A model generated the notes under the pieces. That model was not told the origin of the DNA. It saw only the letters and a program-made list of their open reading frames with translations, and did not search any database. From Nitrospira sp. UBA6493 (GTDB lineage Bacteria > Nitrospirota > Nitrospiria > Nitrospirales > Nitrospiraceae), in the NCBI GenBank assembly GCA_002435325.1, contig DJMJ01000025.1:5108-33206 (forward strand): DNA of 28,099 bases, read 5' to 3'. Below are positions 10,189-18,111 of this stretch, in pieces. A program made the translations under genes and the position numbers. How positions within the stretch are numbered: position 1 is the first letter of the stretch; every line of letters starts with the position of its first letter.

Positions 10189-11075
10189 TGAGAGGACAGC
10201 TCTTCGGCATTCTCTGCTGCTTCTTCCTTGGCCTCTGCCATTCCCCTTCAGCCATCAGCGCCCAGCTTCCTGATGGCATGATTCTCATTCCCGCCGGAGA
10301 ATTCACCATGGGCACTCCGGAAGGGAGCGACGGGCTGGCCGATGAACATCCTGAACGCCGGGTGTTCGTCGGCAATTTTTATCTCGATCGATTTGAAGTC
10401 ACGAACGACGCCTACTTCGAGTTCGTCCTGGCGACCGGCCATCGCATCCCGGAAAATGCGAAACCTTCGGCGACACTGTGGACTCACGGATTCCCTCTCC
10501 CTCAGATCAAAACCCATCCCGTCGTCAATGTCAGCTGGGAAGATGCTGTCGCCTATTGCCGTTGGACCGGGAAACGACTTCCCACTGAAGCCGAGTGGGA
10601 AAAAGCCGCCAGAGGAACCGACGGCCGTCGCTATCCCTGGGGGAACGATTGGGACTTCTCCAAGGCAAACAGCGCCAGCTTTTGGGCAGGCCGCACGATC
10701 GACTTTCAAAGCGGAGCAGATTGGGAGGCGTTCTGGATAAAGAGTGAGGGCGCACGCATCGCGAAGGAGAAAGGTGTACGAGGCGAAATTCTGACCATGC
10801 CGGTCGGCAGTTTCCCCTCGGGCATCAGTCTCTACGGCATCTACGATCTTGCAGGGAATGCGGCGGAGTGGGTGCAGGATTGGTACGACCCCAACTACTA
10901 TCGATCCGCTCCATTGAACGATCCTCCAGGCCCTGTGCGAGGCGCGATCAAAGCCATGCGCGGCGGCTCCTGGCTCAAACCGGCCGTCAGTTTGCGAACC
11001 ACCGATCGGGACTGGGGCCTGATGGATAGCCGGCCCAGCGGTACCGGATTTCGCTGCGCTAAAGACGCATACTGA
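10188..11075 (+). CDS. Exported FGE-sulfatase-fold protein lacking the FGE cysteines
   Basis: 295 residues. A signal peptide (about residues 1-25, ending AISA|QLP) is followed by the formylglycine-generating-enzyme fold: GMILIPAGEFTMGTPEGS, RFEVTNDAYFEFV, HPVVNVSWEDAVAYC, RLPTEAEWEKAARG, YPWGNDWD, NAAEWVQDWYDPNYY and RGGSWLKPA ending in GTGFRCAKD. True FGEs carry a catalytic cysteine pair after RGGSW; here that stretch has none, so sulfatase activation is unlikely. Relatives of this fold serve as binding, scaffold or oxidative enzymes (PvdO, EgtB). The ATG overlaps the stop of the CADD-like gene, so the two are translationally coupled although one is cytoplasmic and this one is exported. Confidence 0.88.
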   Translation: MRGQLFGILCCFFLGLCHSPSAISAQLPDGMILIPAGEFTMGTPEGSDGLADEHPERRVFVGNFYLDRFEVTNDAYFEFVLATGHRIPENAKPSATLWTHGFPLPQIKTHPVVNVSWEDAVAYCRWTGKRLPTEAEWEKAARGTDGRRYPWGNDWDFSKANSASFWAGRTIDFQSGADWEAFWIKSEGARIAKEKGVRGEILTMPVGSFPSGISLYGIYDLAGNAAEWVQDWYDPNYYRSAPLNDPPGPVRGAIKAMRGGSWLKPAVSLRTTDRDWGLMDSRPSGTGFRCAKDAY

Positions 11076-11103
11076 GAGGCATGGGCGCGAAGCGCGGCGT
11101 CAA

Positions 11104-11772
11104 TTAGTGAGCCTGGAGGTACTGCACCTGCTCGACACGCACAAACGGCATGATAAGCCCCAATCCTTCCTGATCGTGTGAGAAATCATAGACGATCGAT
11201 TCCTACGGGATCAGCCGCCCAATGAAGATCACTGCCAGCTCAACCGGCTCCCCTCGCTCTCTCGACTGCCTCACGCGAATCGCCTGCTGAGAATCGGGGA
11301 CCACACGCATGTCACCCGGAACATCCTCCGGCTTGAACCGGACCATGCCCCAGCGAGTCGCGGTGAAGATCGGACCAAGCGCAACAGAATAGCCGCCAAC
11401 TTCGGAATCGAATCGCGACAACTCCCCCGACCAGACGAACGCAATCCGCGTCTGCAACAGGGGATTTCCCTCCCGCTTGGCATCTCGCTCGCGATTCAGG
11501 TTGAACAGCCGTTCGTCGTGCGCCGGATCATGATGGCCCTGGCCATACACCGTCGGGCAATCGGGCGGCTCACCATCTAATGCAGCCAAGAATGATTCGA
11601 TAGAGGCAGGATCGCTCAGAAAGCGAATGTCTGTAGGGAGCGTTTTCGAGAACTCTGCTAGAGAGCGGACTTGTAGCGGCCCATCCACCGACACCGCGTC
11701 AGCCGCAACGGCTGGCACCACACACAGCATAACCGCCGCTAAGAGAAAAAACAGGCACCGCATCGCACACAC
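11104..11772 (-). pseudogene. Exported protein of unknown function interrupted by an in-frame amber codon
   Basis: The uninterrupted part runs from a GTG at 11772 (or ATG at 11763) to a TAG at 11203-11205: 189 residues with a signal peptide (RCLFFLLAAVMLC, cleavage near VAA|DAV). No family is recognised. After the TAG the same frame continues for 32 coding-like residues (ESIVYDFSHDQEG, later IMPFVRVEQV) to a TAA at 11104-11106. Their composition and codon use match the gene, so a single CAG-to-TAG change, a sequencing error, or readthrough would explain the stop. The shortened protein may still be made. The GTG starts right after the TAA of the gene upstream, so translation is coupled. Confidence 0.6.
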
Positions 11773-11774
11773 AC

Positions 11775-12095
11775 TTATTCGCTTGGGGCTTGAGCCACAG
11801 CGGAGGAGAATGCCGACTCCAGCGATTGGACCGCTGGCTGAGAGGCCTGCAGCACGCCCGCCTCTATCAGCACGGCCACTCGAGGAGAAGGATTGATCCG
11901 GCTGAGCGCGGCTTTCGTCAAACCGGGAGTGGCCACGACTTTTTGGTATGTCGCCAGCCAGGCCTCGACGATGGCGCGTAAGCCGGCATCCGCCGGCTTC
12001 ATCTTTCCCAGTTTCACTTGCTGCAAGAGCTTGATGATCGGATCCGATTGGGAAATAGTCCCGATGGCCCGTTGCAATACGGCCTCAGAGTCCAT
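11775..12095 (-). CDS. Small helical protein of unknown function
   Basis: 106 residues, predicted cytoplasmic and mostly helical, with no recognised family. It begins MDSEAVLQRAIGTISQSDPI, has a middle segment AGLRAIVEAWLATYQKV, and ends with an Ala/Gln/Ser-rich helix. It sits in the middle of a tight minus-strand trio: ten bases after the FmdB-type gene, and with its stop abutting the GTG of the interrupted exported gene. Coding is supported by this packing. Confidence 0.65.
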   Translation of the reverse strand: MDSEAVLQRAIGTISQSDPIIKLLQQVKLGKMKPADAGLRAIVEAWLATYQKVVATPGLTKAALSRINPSPRVAVLIEAGVLQASQPAVQSLESAFSSAVAQAPSE

Positions 12096-12105
12096 CAGCC
12101 GCGAC

Positions 12106-12336
12106 TCAATTCATCGAGCAGGCGCCTGGGCCTCGCGGATCGCCACAGCTGCCGCAGGAACCGCCCCCGCCCGAGCCAGGAGAAGCCCAGCCGCCCGTCG
12201 CCCCGACTCCGAACGACGAAATTTGCTTTTCAAGCCTGGTGGCCTTGCACTTCGGACACGCCGCTTGTGCAGAACCTTGCAGCAACAGCTCAAAGCGGTG
12301 TTTACATTCACCACAGACATATTCGAAGATAGGCAT
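12106..12336 (-). CDS. FmdB-family zinc ribbon protein
   Basis: 76 residues. The N-terminus MPIFEYVCGECKHRFELL with Cys8, Cys11 and then Cys27, Cys30 (CPKC) is the FmdB-type putative regulatory zinc ribbon. The C-terminal Gly/Ser tail with CGSCG is also usual for this family. AAGGAG (12344-12349 on this strand) lies seven bases before the ATG at 12336 and only one base before another ATG at 12342, which decides the start. The name comes from a gene near formamidase in another organism; the real role is not established. First gene of the minus-strand trio. Confidence 0.85.
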   Translation of the reverse strand: MPIFEYVCGECKHRFELLLQGSAQAACPKCKATRLEKQISSFGVGATGGWASPGSGGGGSCGSCGDPRGPGACSMN

Positions 12337-12400
12337 CGGCATACTCCTTCTGTTGGCCCCATTATAAAATCGCCGCGCCCGGATCGCAATGAAAGGTCCC

Positions 12401-12667
12401 ATGTACCGAGAAGAAAAATCCTTCACCCTGCAATTCAGCCTCGAAGCAATTTTCCCCGACGACTATGAAGGGGATGACGATCACCAGGCCTGGACGCGCG
12501 AATGGGAAACGAGAATGAAGCCGGATATTATCAAAGTGGTGTTTGAATCTTTGCGCAGCCACCCAGGCTGGAGCGCTCATATCAGAAATCGTGGCAAGTC
12601 CGCTCAAGATGAAATTGAAGTAGCGCTTGAGAAAGACTTTACAACACCTCAACCATTCAAGATTTAA
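12401..12667 (+). CDS. Small acidic protein of unknown function
   Basis: 88 residues. No family recognised. It is acidic and water-soluble (FSLEAIFPDDYEGDDDHQAW), with a helix in the second half (IIKVVFESLRSHPGW) and no signal or membrane segment. AAAGG lies four bases before the ATG; an ATG at 12389 would add four residues. Its stop lies three bases before the hemW start, so the two are very likely co-translated, and it may act with HemW, though nothing shows how. Confidence 0.72.
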   Translation: MYREEKSFTLQFSLEAIFPDDYEGDDDHQAWTREWETRMKPDIIKVVFESLRSHPGWSAHIRNRGKSAQDEIEVALEKDFTTPQPFKI

Positions 12668-12670
12668 GCG

Positions 12671-13801
12671 ATGGCACAACAGAAGGATATTGGACTCTAT
12701 CTGCATATCCCCTTCTGCCGGCAACGCTGTCACTTCTGCGCCTTCTATCTGGAAATCCCTAAGGGCAACCGGCTCGACTCATTCCTGTTTGCGCTCGAAC
12801 GAGAGCTGGATTTTTATCGTGAGCAAGCCGCCATTGGCAGCCGGTCCCTAAACACCGTCTATCTAGGAGGCGGCACACCGACCGTCATTCCAGCCAGGCG
12901 ATTGGCCGCCCTGCTCAACCGAATTCGGAACACTTTCCCGCTGGCACCTCAGGCGGAACTCACCGTGGAGGCCCATCCTTCGACGGTTGGCACAGGAGAT
13001 GCCCGGATCCTCGCGGACGCGGGATTCACCCGTATCAGCTTCGGCGCCGAATCGATGAACCAGGCGGATTTTGCCCCTCTTGGCCGCCCCGGCTCGGTGA
13101 ACGAGACCAGACAAGCCGTTGCCGATGCCAGAGCCGCCGGATTCACCAACATTAATCTCGACCTGATGTACGGCCTTCCGGGACAGAGCCTGGCATCGTG
13201 GCGCACCACCCTGTACTCGCTTCTGGAACTCTCGCCAACGCATGTGTCCTGTTACGCGCTGACCATCGAGGAAGGCACCAAGTTGGCTCAGGATATCGCC
13301 AAGGGGCTCGCGCCGGCGCCGGACGACTCGCTCCAACTCGATATGGAAGCCGCCACAGACGCCATACTGGGCGAGGCAGGACTGACCCGCTATGAAATCT
13401 CCAATTACGCCAAGCCCGGATTCGCCTGCCGGCACAATCAATTGTATTGGACCAACCAGGACTATCTCGGGCTCGGCCCGAGCGCGCAATCCTACATCGA
13501 TGGGGTTAGGTTCGGGAACATCGCCAATCTGGAAACCTACTGCAGCCTCCTACAGGAAGACCATCTGCCCGTCTCCGATCGCGTGCGCCTGTCTCCCGAT
13601 GATCAACGGCGCGATGCCCTGATCTTCGGTCTGCGCCTGCTTACAGGCGTGCCACGTGAAATAGCCCTGGGCAATCCCAACCAACGTCCCGCCATCGAAC
13701 AGCTTACGGCCAAGGGCCTGATCGTCATGGATAATGATCGGATTCGACTCACCCCTCTCGGCCAGCGCTATCATGACAACGTGGCGGAAGAACTCTTCTG
13801 A
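12671..13801 (+). CDS. hemW: HemW-type radical SAM protein (HemN-like)
   Basis: 376 residues, the usual HemW length. The radical-SAM iron-sulfur motif is Cys16-x3-Cys20-x2-Cys23 in HIPFCRQRCHFCAFY at the N-terminus. GGGTPTVI follows (SAM binding), and then YGLPGQSLASW, YALTIEEGT and YEISNYAKPG. The tight N-terminus without the extra extension of true coproporphyrinogen dehydrogenase HemN marks it as HemW, thought to be a haem chaperone or haem-delivery protein for respiratory enzymes rather than a HemN enzyme. Databases often misname this family as coproporphyrinogen III oxidase. It lies three bases after the small gene at 12401. Confidence 0.92.
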   Translation: MAQQKDIGLYLHIPFCRQRCHFCAFYLEIPKGNRLDSFLFALERELDFYREQAAIGSRSLNTVYLGGGTPTVIPARRLAALLNRIRNTFPLAPQAELTVEAHPSTVGTGDARILADAGFTRISFGAESMNQADFAPLGRPGSVNETRQAVADARAAGFTNINLDLMYGLPGQSLASWRTTLYSLLELSPTHVSCYALTIEEGTKLAQDIAKGLAPAPDDSLQLDMEAATDAILGEAGLTRYEISNYAKPGFACRHNQLYWTNQDYLGLGPSAQSYIDGVRFGNIANLETYCSLLQEDHLPVSDRVRLSPDDQRRDALIFGLRLLTGVPREIALGNPNQRPAIEQLTAKGLIVMDNDRIRLTPLGQRYHDNVAEELF

Positions 13802-13894
13802 CCATGGTCAACCGCCCCTCTCACACCATTGACAAGAGCCTAGATGGAAAGAGAGACTAGCCCATTCCAAAATGAAATTCAGGTGAGGTGAGCT

Positions 13895-14101
13895 ATGCCC
13901 GTCAATATGGATCCGGCCAAGAAACGGCGGAAAAGTCAGAGCGAGACAATACTTTCACAGGAACAGGTTGCCGAAAACACTCAGCCCGCGCCGCGCGCCT
14001 TCGGAGAAGACACCGCCTCTGACCGAGAAAAAGACCTGGCCGATGCCGAGTGGAAAAACTTGTGGGATGCGACGGAAGTCATCGACATGGATAAGATCTA
14101 A
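13895..14101 (+). CDS. Small hydrophilic protein of unknown function
   Basis: 68 residues, highly charged and probably disordered. It has a basic start (MDPAKKRRKSQS), then an acidic end (DAEWKNLWDATEVIDMDKI) that could form a short helix. AGGTGAGGTGAG lies just upstream of the ATG, a good ribosome site. The stop is only 11 bases from the end of the convergent antiporter gene. No family known to me. Confidence 0.55.
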   Translation: MPVNMDPAKKRRKSQSETILSQEQVAENTQPAPRAFGEDTASDREKDLADAEWKNLWDATEVIDMDKI

Positions 14102-14112
14102 CAAGGTATGGA

Positions 14113-15186
14113 TCACGCCGGCAAAAAATAGAACGCGATCGCGAGCATCGTATAGACACCCACCAACATGGCCCCTTCCATCCAGTGCGACTCACCATCC
14201 ATCCCGACAAAGCCAAGCACCAGCACCGAGATCGTCACCGCCGCGACTTCGAACGGTGTAAAGATCAGGTCCAGCGGCGTGCCGAAGAGATAACTGGCAA
14301 ATACCAGCACCGGCGCCACCAGGAGCGCGATCTGAAGGCTGGATCCGACGGCGATGCCAAAGGCCAAATCCATTTTATTCTTCATCGCCACCATGACCGC
14401 CGTCGAATGTTCCGCCGCATTGCCGACCAGCGCAACGAGAATCACGCCCACGAACACCTGCGTGAGGCCCAGCTGATGAGCCGCCGGTTCGATTGCGCCA
14501 ACCAGCAATTCGCTCATCCCGGCGATCAGTGCCGTCACAACCGTCAGCACGGTCACAGAGAGGCGATAGCTCCAGGGCGCTTCCCCCAGATCCTCAGCAT
14601 CGTGTCCTTCTCCGGCGAATAGATGGCGATGCGTCTTCAGTGAAAACATCAGGCTCAAGACATACATGATAAACAGCACAATCGCGATTTCCAGACTCAG
14701 CTCCCGCTCAATCGCCACCCCGCGATCGGACGCCGTAAAATGGAACAACGCGGGAATAATCAGTCCGATGGCCGCCAGCAACAGCAAGCTGGCCCCCATG
14801 CCCGCCGCCGTCTGGTTGAACTTCTGCCGTTCAAACTTGAGGCCTCCGGCGAGCATCGAGGCGCCGAGGACGAGAAGAATGTTGCCCAGAATCGAGCCCG
14901 TGAGGGAAGCTTTTACGACATCGTGCAAGCCTTCGCGCAACGCGGCCAGCGCAATGATCAACTCCGCCGCGTTTCCGAGCGACGCGTTCAACAGGCTGCC
15001 GACACCGGCCCCCACATGGGAGGTCAGATGTTCCGTCGCACGCCCCAGCATGCCGGCGAGCGGCACGATGGCCAAGGCCGAGACGATAAAAATAAAGAGC
15101 GGATCGGCCTTAAGTAATTCCAACGCAATGACCACCGGAATACAGACGAGCAGCACATCAAGCCAGGACGTAAAGATTTTTTTCAT
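14113..15186 (-). CDS. cax: Calcium/proton antiporter, CaCA family
   Basis: 357 residues with about eleven transmembrane helices. The two alpha-repeat signatures of the CaCA family are present: SLGNAAELIIAL with Glu75 and VGNAAEHSTAVM with Glu259, the acidic residues that coordinate the cation. An acidic/His-rich loop (HLFAGEGHDAEDLGEAP) separates the halves. Exchanges cytoplasmic Ca2+ (or other divalent cations) for protons across the inner membrane. Cation choice cannot be read from sequence. TTAGG lies ahead of the ATG. The gene is divergent from the one at 15221. Confidence 0.92.
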   Translation of the reverse strand: MKKIFTSWLDVLLVCIPVVIALELLKADPLFIFIVSALAIVPLAGMLGRATEHLTSHVGAGVGSLLNASLGNAAELIIALAALREGLHDVVKASLTGSILGNILLVLGASMLAGGLKFERQKFNQTAAGMGASLLLLAAIGLIIPALFHFTASDRGVAIERELSLEIAIVLFIMYVLSLMFSLKTHRHLFAGEGHDAEDLGEAPWSYRLSVTVLTVVTALIAGMSELLVGAIEPAAHQLGLTQVFVGVILVALVGNAAEHSTAVMVAMKNKMDLAFGIAVGSSLQIALLVAPVLVFASYLFGTPLDLIFTPFEVAAVTISVLVLGFVGMDGESHWMEGAMLVGVYTMLAIAFYFLPA

Positions 15187-15220
15187 GGGCGAAACCTAAC
15201 ATGAGACTGCGTGATTGTCG

Positions 15221-15901
15221 ATGAAACCTGCCCTCCATGCCGACGCGTTGTTCTACCCGTTTCACCTCTGTCATGAGGAGACGCTCACGCGTCTGCTCAC
15301 CCGTTTTTACCGCATCCACTTTCGCGACTACATGGCGCTCCGATTGACGCCCTTTTCAGGAACCACTGCCTACGAAGACCGCATGGGGGGAACATTTCCT
15401 GAACTGGTTGCCAGCGGCCGGCTCGTCCAAGGCTACAATGTCAGCGGACCGCTGACGGACGAAACCCGCAACGCCATCGACCGGGATCTGGCCGATCAAG
15501 ACTGGCGCACTCTCTTCCACCAGGCCTTCAAGGAAGACCGGCGTGTTCAACGGGGTCTCTTCGATCCGACGCATGCCATGCCCATCGGCCGCGACCTTGT
15601 CCCAGGCCCTGCCGCCCTGCTGCGCCTGATGAGCGAGGAGTTCCACTGTCACCTCTTTACTGTCGCAGAGGTCCAAGACCTGAGTGCGGGCAGGTTATCG
15701 GGAGAGGCCGCCTATCGATTTGAGTATGGCCTGGCGCTCATCAAGACCGCCGCAGCCTTACGTTATACGATAGCCTTGGCGGAGACGCATCACCTTGCGG
15801 TTGCGACAGACTCGTCCGCGCACTGTCATTTGCTTTCCAGAATGCTTACGAGGGAAAAACTCACCCTATCCAACCACCTGGTGATTAGGACAGGGTATTA
15901 A
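15221..15901 (+). CDS. Cytoplasmic protein of unknown function
   Basis: 226 residues, no signal or membrane segment, no family recognised. It begins KPALHADALFYPFHLCH and has long amphipathic helices (EETLTRLLTRFYRIHFRDY) and a C-terminal part rich in His (TIALAETHHLAVAT). It could be a small all-helical enzyme, and the histidines near residues 14, 18, 193 and 194 might bind metal; that is speculation. A TTG two codons upstream is an alternative start. The 34 bases to the divergent antiporter start leave room for only a short promoter. Confidence 0.72.
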   Translation: MKPALHADALFYPFHLCHEETLTRLLTRFYRIHFRDYMALRLTPFSGTTAYEDRMGGTFPELVASGRLVQGYNVSGPLTDETRNAIDRDLADQDWRTLFHQAFKEDRRVQRGLFDPTHAMPIGRDLVPGPAALLRLMSEEFHCHLFTVAEVQDLSAGRLSGEAAYRFEYGLALIKTAAALRYTIALAETHHLAVATDSSAHCHLLSRMLTREKLTLSNHLVIRTGY

Positions 15902-15932
15902 CCTCTACCCAGGACTCTGCTAATATTTTTCC

Positions 15933-16229
15933 ATGCCGAAACCATCCGCGCCCTTTGCCACACCAGATGTCACAGAAGAAGCGGGAACCGGATCCGGCCA
16001 CGGACTCGAAGCCCGGGTGATCGTCTACAATTGCGACTGCCACACCTACCAGCAAGTAATCAGCCTGCTGTGCCGGTACATCCCGGGGATGTCGTCATCA
16101 TACGCCTTTGAGCTGGCCTATCGGATCGATCATGAGGGAGAGGCAACGGTCTTCGAGGGAGAAGCTGAGAAGGCAGAGCAGATCGCGTCAGGCCTGGCCG
16201 GCGGGGGACTCCGCGTTGCCGTCCAGTAA
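15933..16229 (+). CDS. ClpS-like adaptor protein, divergent
   Basis: 98 residues. The core VIVYNCDCHTYQQVISLLCRYIP, AFELAYRIDHEGEATVFEG and AEQIASGLAGGGLRVAV follows the ClpS fold, a small adaptor that hands N-degron substrates or other cargo to ClpAP. In classical ClpS the binding pocket has NDD and a conserved His in xVHxxG. Here the positions read NCD, with Asp-His in the second spot, so substrate choice may differ or be lost. The first 28 residues are an unrelated low-complexity tail. No clpA gene is nearby. Confidence 0.65.
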   Translation: MPKPSAPFATPDVTEEAGTGSGHGLEARVIVYNCDCHTYQQVISLLCRYIPGMSSSYAFELAYRIDHEGEATVFEGEAEKAEQIASGLAGGGLRVAVQ

Positions 16230-16262
16230 CAACACTCTCACGCGAAGGAAGAAAACCAACCG

Positions 16263-16613
16263 TTACTTCGCCTTGCGCTTAGCTGATTGCTTAACGGCTT
16301 TCTTGGGAGCCGGCTTGGAAGCTGGCTTGGCAACCTTCGCGGGCGGCGCAGGCTTCGCCAACTTCACAGGTTTCTCGGCCTTTGCCGATTTCACCGGAGC
16401 TACGGGCTTCGACGAAGGTTGCTTGGCAGTTTTCGCCGAGGACTTGCTGGACTTCGAGGCTTTCACCGGCAACGGCATCGCTGCATAGACCTTATTGATC
16501 TTGGTCAGTTGATCCGGGTTCATCACCCGCACTTGATAGAGCTCAAACAGCTTGGCAATCGCTTTTTGATCGCCCCGCTTCGCCGCATTCAACAGCTTGC
16601 GCCGTTGATTCAT
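16263..16613 (-). CDS. Lys/Ala/Pro-rich histone-H1-like protein
   Basis: 116 residues. A short helical N-terminal part (MNQRRKLLNAAKRGDQKAIAKLF, LTKINKVYAAMPLP) is followed from about residue 50 by a tail built from repeated K-P-A-x-x-K units ending in a very basic KRKAK. Such tails occur in eukaryotic histone H1 and in bacterial H1-like or AlgP-type proteins that bind DNA or RNA loosely. Starts at 16652 and 16679 are also possible; GGAAG favours 16613. Nucleic-acid binding is an inference from composition. Confidence 0.68.
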   Translation of the reverse strand: MNQRRKLLNAAKRGDQKAIAKLFELYQVRVMNPDQLTKINKVYAAMPLPVKASKSSKSSAKTAKQPSSKPVAPVKSAKAEKPVKLAKPAPPAKVAKPASKPAPKKAVKQSAKRKAK

Positions 16614-16845
16614 TTCTTCTTCTTCCGTATGGGAAGCCGCGCGTCGTTCCATGCCGATCCACCATCCTTTTCTGAGCACATCCCGTCGATCGAGAACCCG
16701 CTCGCCCGGGCAGGTGCGAAAAATCGCCGAACTATATCAGAAAACACATGATTTTTGAAATATTTTGATAAGAGATCCGAAGAGGGTCTCAAAATGGCTG
16801 TCCCTGTGGTTTAACCTATAGAATTTTTGTCAAAATTAGCCCCCA

Positions 16846-16875
16846 TTGAGCCCCATCGAAGCGGGTAGGTATAAT
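16846..16875 (+). promoter_or_regulatory. Strong sigma-70-like promoter for the DUF3386 gene
   Basis: TTGAGC (16846-16851) and a perfect TATAAT (16870-16875) are spaced by 18 bases, predicting a start of transcription near 16882 and a leader of about 25 bases before the ATG at 16907. The surrounding 16680-16845 region is AT-richer than the flanking genes. Confidence 0.7.
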
Positions 16876-16906
16876 CGCCCTAATCTTATCAACTGGAGAA
16901 TCACCC

Positions 16907-17581
16907 ATGTCCATGCCTACAGCTCCGCAATCGACCGTTGCCGACGACCCCAAGGCCCGTGAATTACTCCGTCAGGCGTTCGAGAAAACCGCCCGCTGGC
17001 AACCGGACTTCAAAGGCTTTACCGCCGACCTGACCGTCAACATCAACGGGAAGGAAACCAGCGGTCCTGTCATGGTCAAAGGACCACGGGAAGTCTCCGT
17101 CCAACTCGGCGATGCCGACGTCCAGAAGTGGGCGCAGGAGCAGCTCGGCATGATCGCCGTGCACCGGGGACCACGCACATTTGAAGAATCGGACGGGAAA
17201 TATTCCCTCACTATGGAAGAAGATGGCCATCCGTTCGGAACGAAGGTGGATATCCACGGGTCAAACTCCTTCTACCGGGTCAAGGATAACCGGATCACCC
17301 AGATCAATCGAAAAATGGCCCACCCCGGCATGACCCCGTTCGCCTTTACGATCAATGTCGAAGAAAGCGCCGTCACGCAGGATCAGAAGAACCTGACAAC
17401 CCGCTATACCGTCTATTACTACTCCCCGACCGACGGGAAGCTGAACAATGTCGAGAGCTTCACCGACACCCATGTGCGCGTAGGCTCATCCGACTTGCCC
17501 GCGACCCGGCGCATCATCACGTATGAAAACGGTGCAGTCGTCGTGAAGAACCTCACGTTCACGAATCACAAGCTGGTCTAA
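16907..17581 (+). CDS. DUF3386-like protein
   Basis: 224 residues. The start PKARELLRQAFEKTARWQPDFKGFTADL and the later beta-strand pattern (ISVNG-like NINGKETSG, REVSVQLGD, RTFEESDGKYSL, YYYSPTDGKLNNVESF) fit the DUF3386 family, seen mainly in cyanobacteria. Its function is not known. There is no signal peptide, so it is cytoplasmic. GGAG lies upstream of the ATG, and the gene has a promoter of its own at 16846-16875. Confidence 0.75.
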   Translation: MSMPTAPQSTVADDPKARELLRQAFEKTARWQPDFKGFTADLTVNINGKETSGPVMVKGPREVSVQLGDADVQKWAQEQLGMIAVHRGPRTFEESDGKYSLTMEEDGHPFGTKVDIHGSNSFYRVKDNRITQINRKMAHPGMTPFAFTINVEESAVTQDQKNLTTRYTVYYYSPTDGKLNNVESFTDTHVRVGSSDLPATRRIITYENGAVVVKNLTFTNHKLV

Positions 17582-17597
17582 TCCTTATCACTCTCAG

Positions 17598-17621
17598 CCT
17601 CTCCCCATTTACGGGGAGAGG
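17598..17621. terminator. Perfect hairpin after the DUF3386 gene
   Basis: CCTCTCCCC (17598-17606) pairs exactly with GGGGAGAGG (17613-17621) around a six-base loop. No T run follows on the plus strand, so it may be a non-classical terminator, an mRNA-stabilising hairpin, or a copy of a dispersed palindrome. Confidence 0.5.
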
Positions 17622-17653
17622 CGATAGCAAGAAGGGCTCATCGGTCGCTCACT

Positions 17654-18100
17654 ATGGACTTGCGGAAGAATTTTCCACGCAGCATGCGCGCCAAGATGGA
17701 AGGCTATGTCCACGTCGCGCGCATGATCGATAAATGCCGGGCTGTGCTGGCCGGAACCGAAGGGGAATATATCTACCCCTGCCCCATGGACTTTCGCCTA
17801 CTTGAATTCGCAGGGATCACGGACGAACAATTCACGGCAGCGGTGAAGACGAATCCCACCGATGAGGGCGTGGCCAACTGGTTCCGTGGAGTCGCAACCC
17901 CTCACACGCAAGCTGAACTGGACGAGTGGAACGAGATGATGTTGAAGCGCGGCCCGAGTACGCCAGAGAAGCAGGCGTATTTCAATAAACTCCGCGACGC
18001 CGTCGATCCCTCACGCACCGATCTGACAGCCTGGTCCGATTTGCAGGATTTAGAAGAGAGGCGAGTGGTTCCAAAACGAGAACGAACAACTGCGCACTAA
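17654..18100 (+). CDS. DUF5069-like protein
   Basis: 148 residues. DLRKNFPRSMRAKMEGYVHVARMIDKCRAVLAG, EGEYIYPCPMDFRLLEF and FTAAVKTNPTDEGV match the layout of DUF5069 proteins, cytoplasmic and of unknown function, found in Verrucomicrobia, Nitrospirota and others. No catalytic residue is known to me. It lies 11 bases from the end of the convergent TPM gene. An acceptable reading of its start is at 17654; no strong ribosome site was seen. Confidence 0.78.
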   Translation: MDLRKNFPRSMRAKMEGYVHVARMIDKCRAVLAGTEGEYIYPCPMDFRLLEFAGITDEQFTAAVKTNPTDEGVANWFRGVATPHTQAELDEWNEMMLKRGPSTPEKQAYFNKLRDAVDPSRTDLTAWSDLQDLEERRVVPKRERTTAH

Positions 18101-18111
18101 TATCTAACTAT

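Noticed and set aside
10188..11075. Genuine formylglycine-generating enzyme or sulfatase activator
   Set aside because: The catalytic cysteines after RGGSW are missing, and no sulfatase gene lies nearby.
12671..13801. Oxygen-independent coproporphyrinogen III oxidase HemN
   Set aside because: The short N-terminus and CxxxCxxC position fit HemW, and true HemN has a longer N-terminal part before the cluster.
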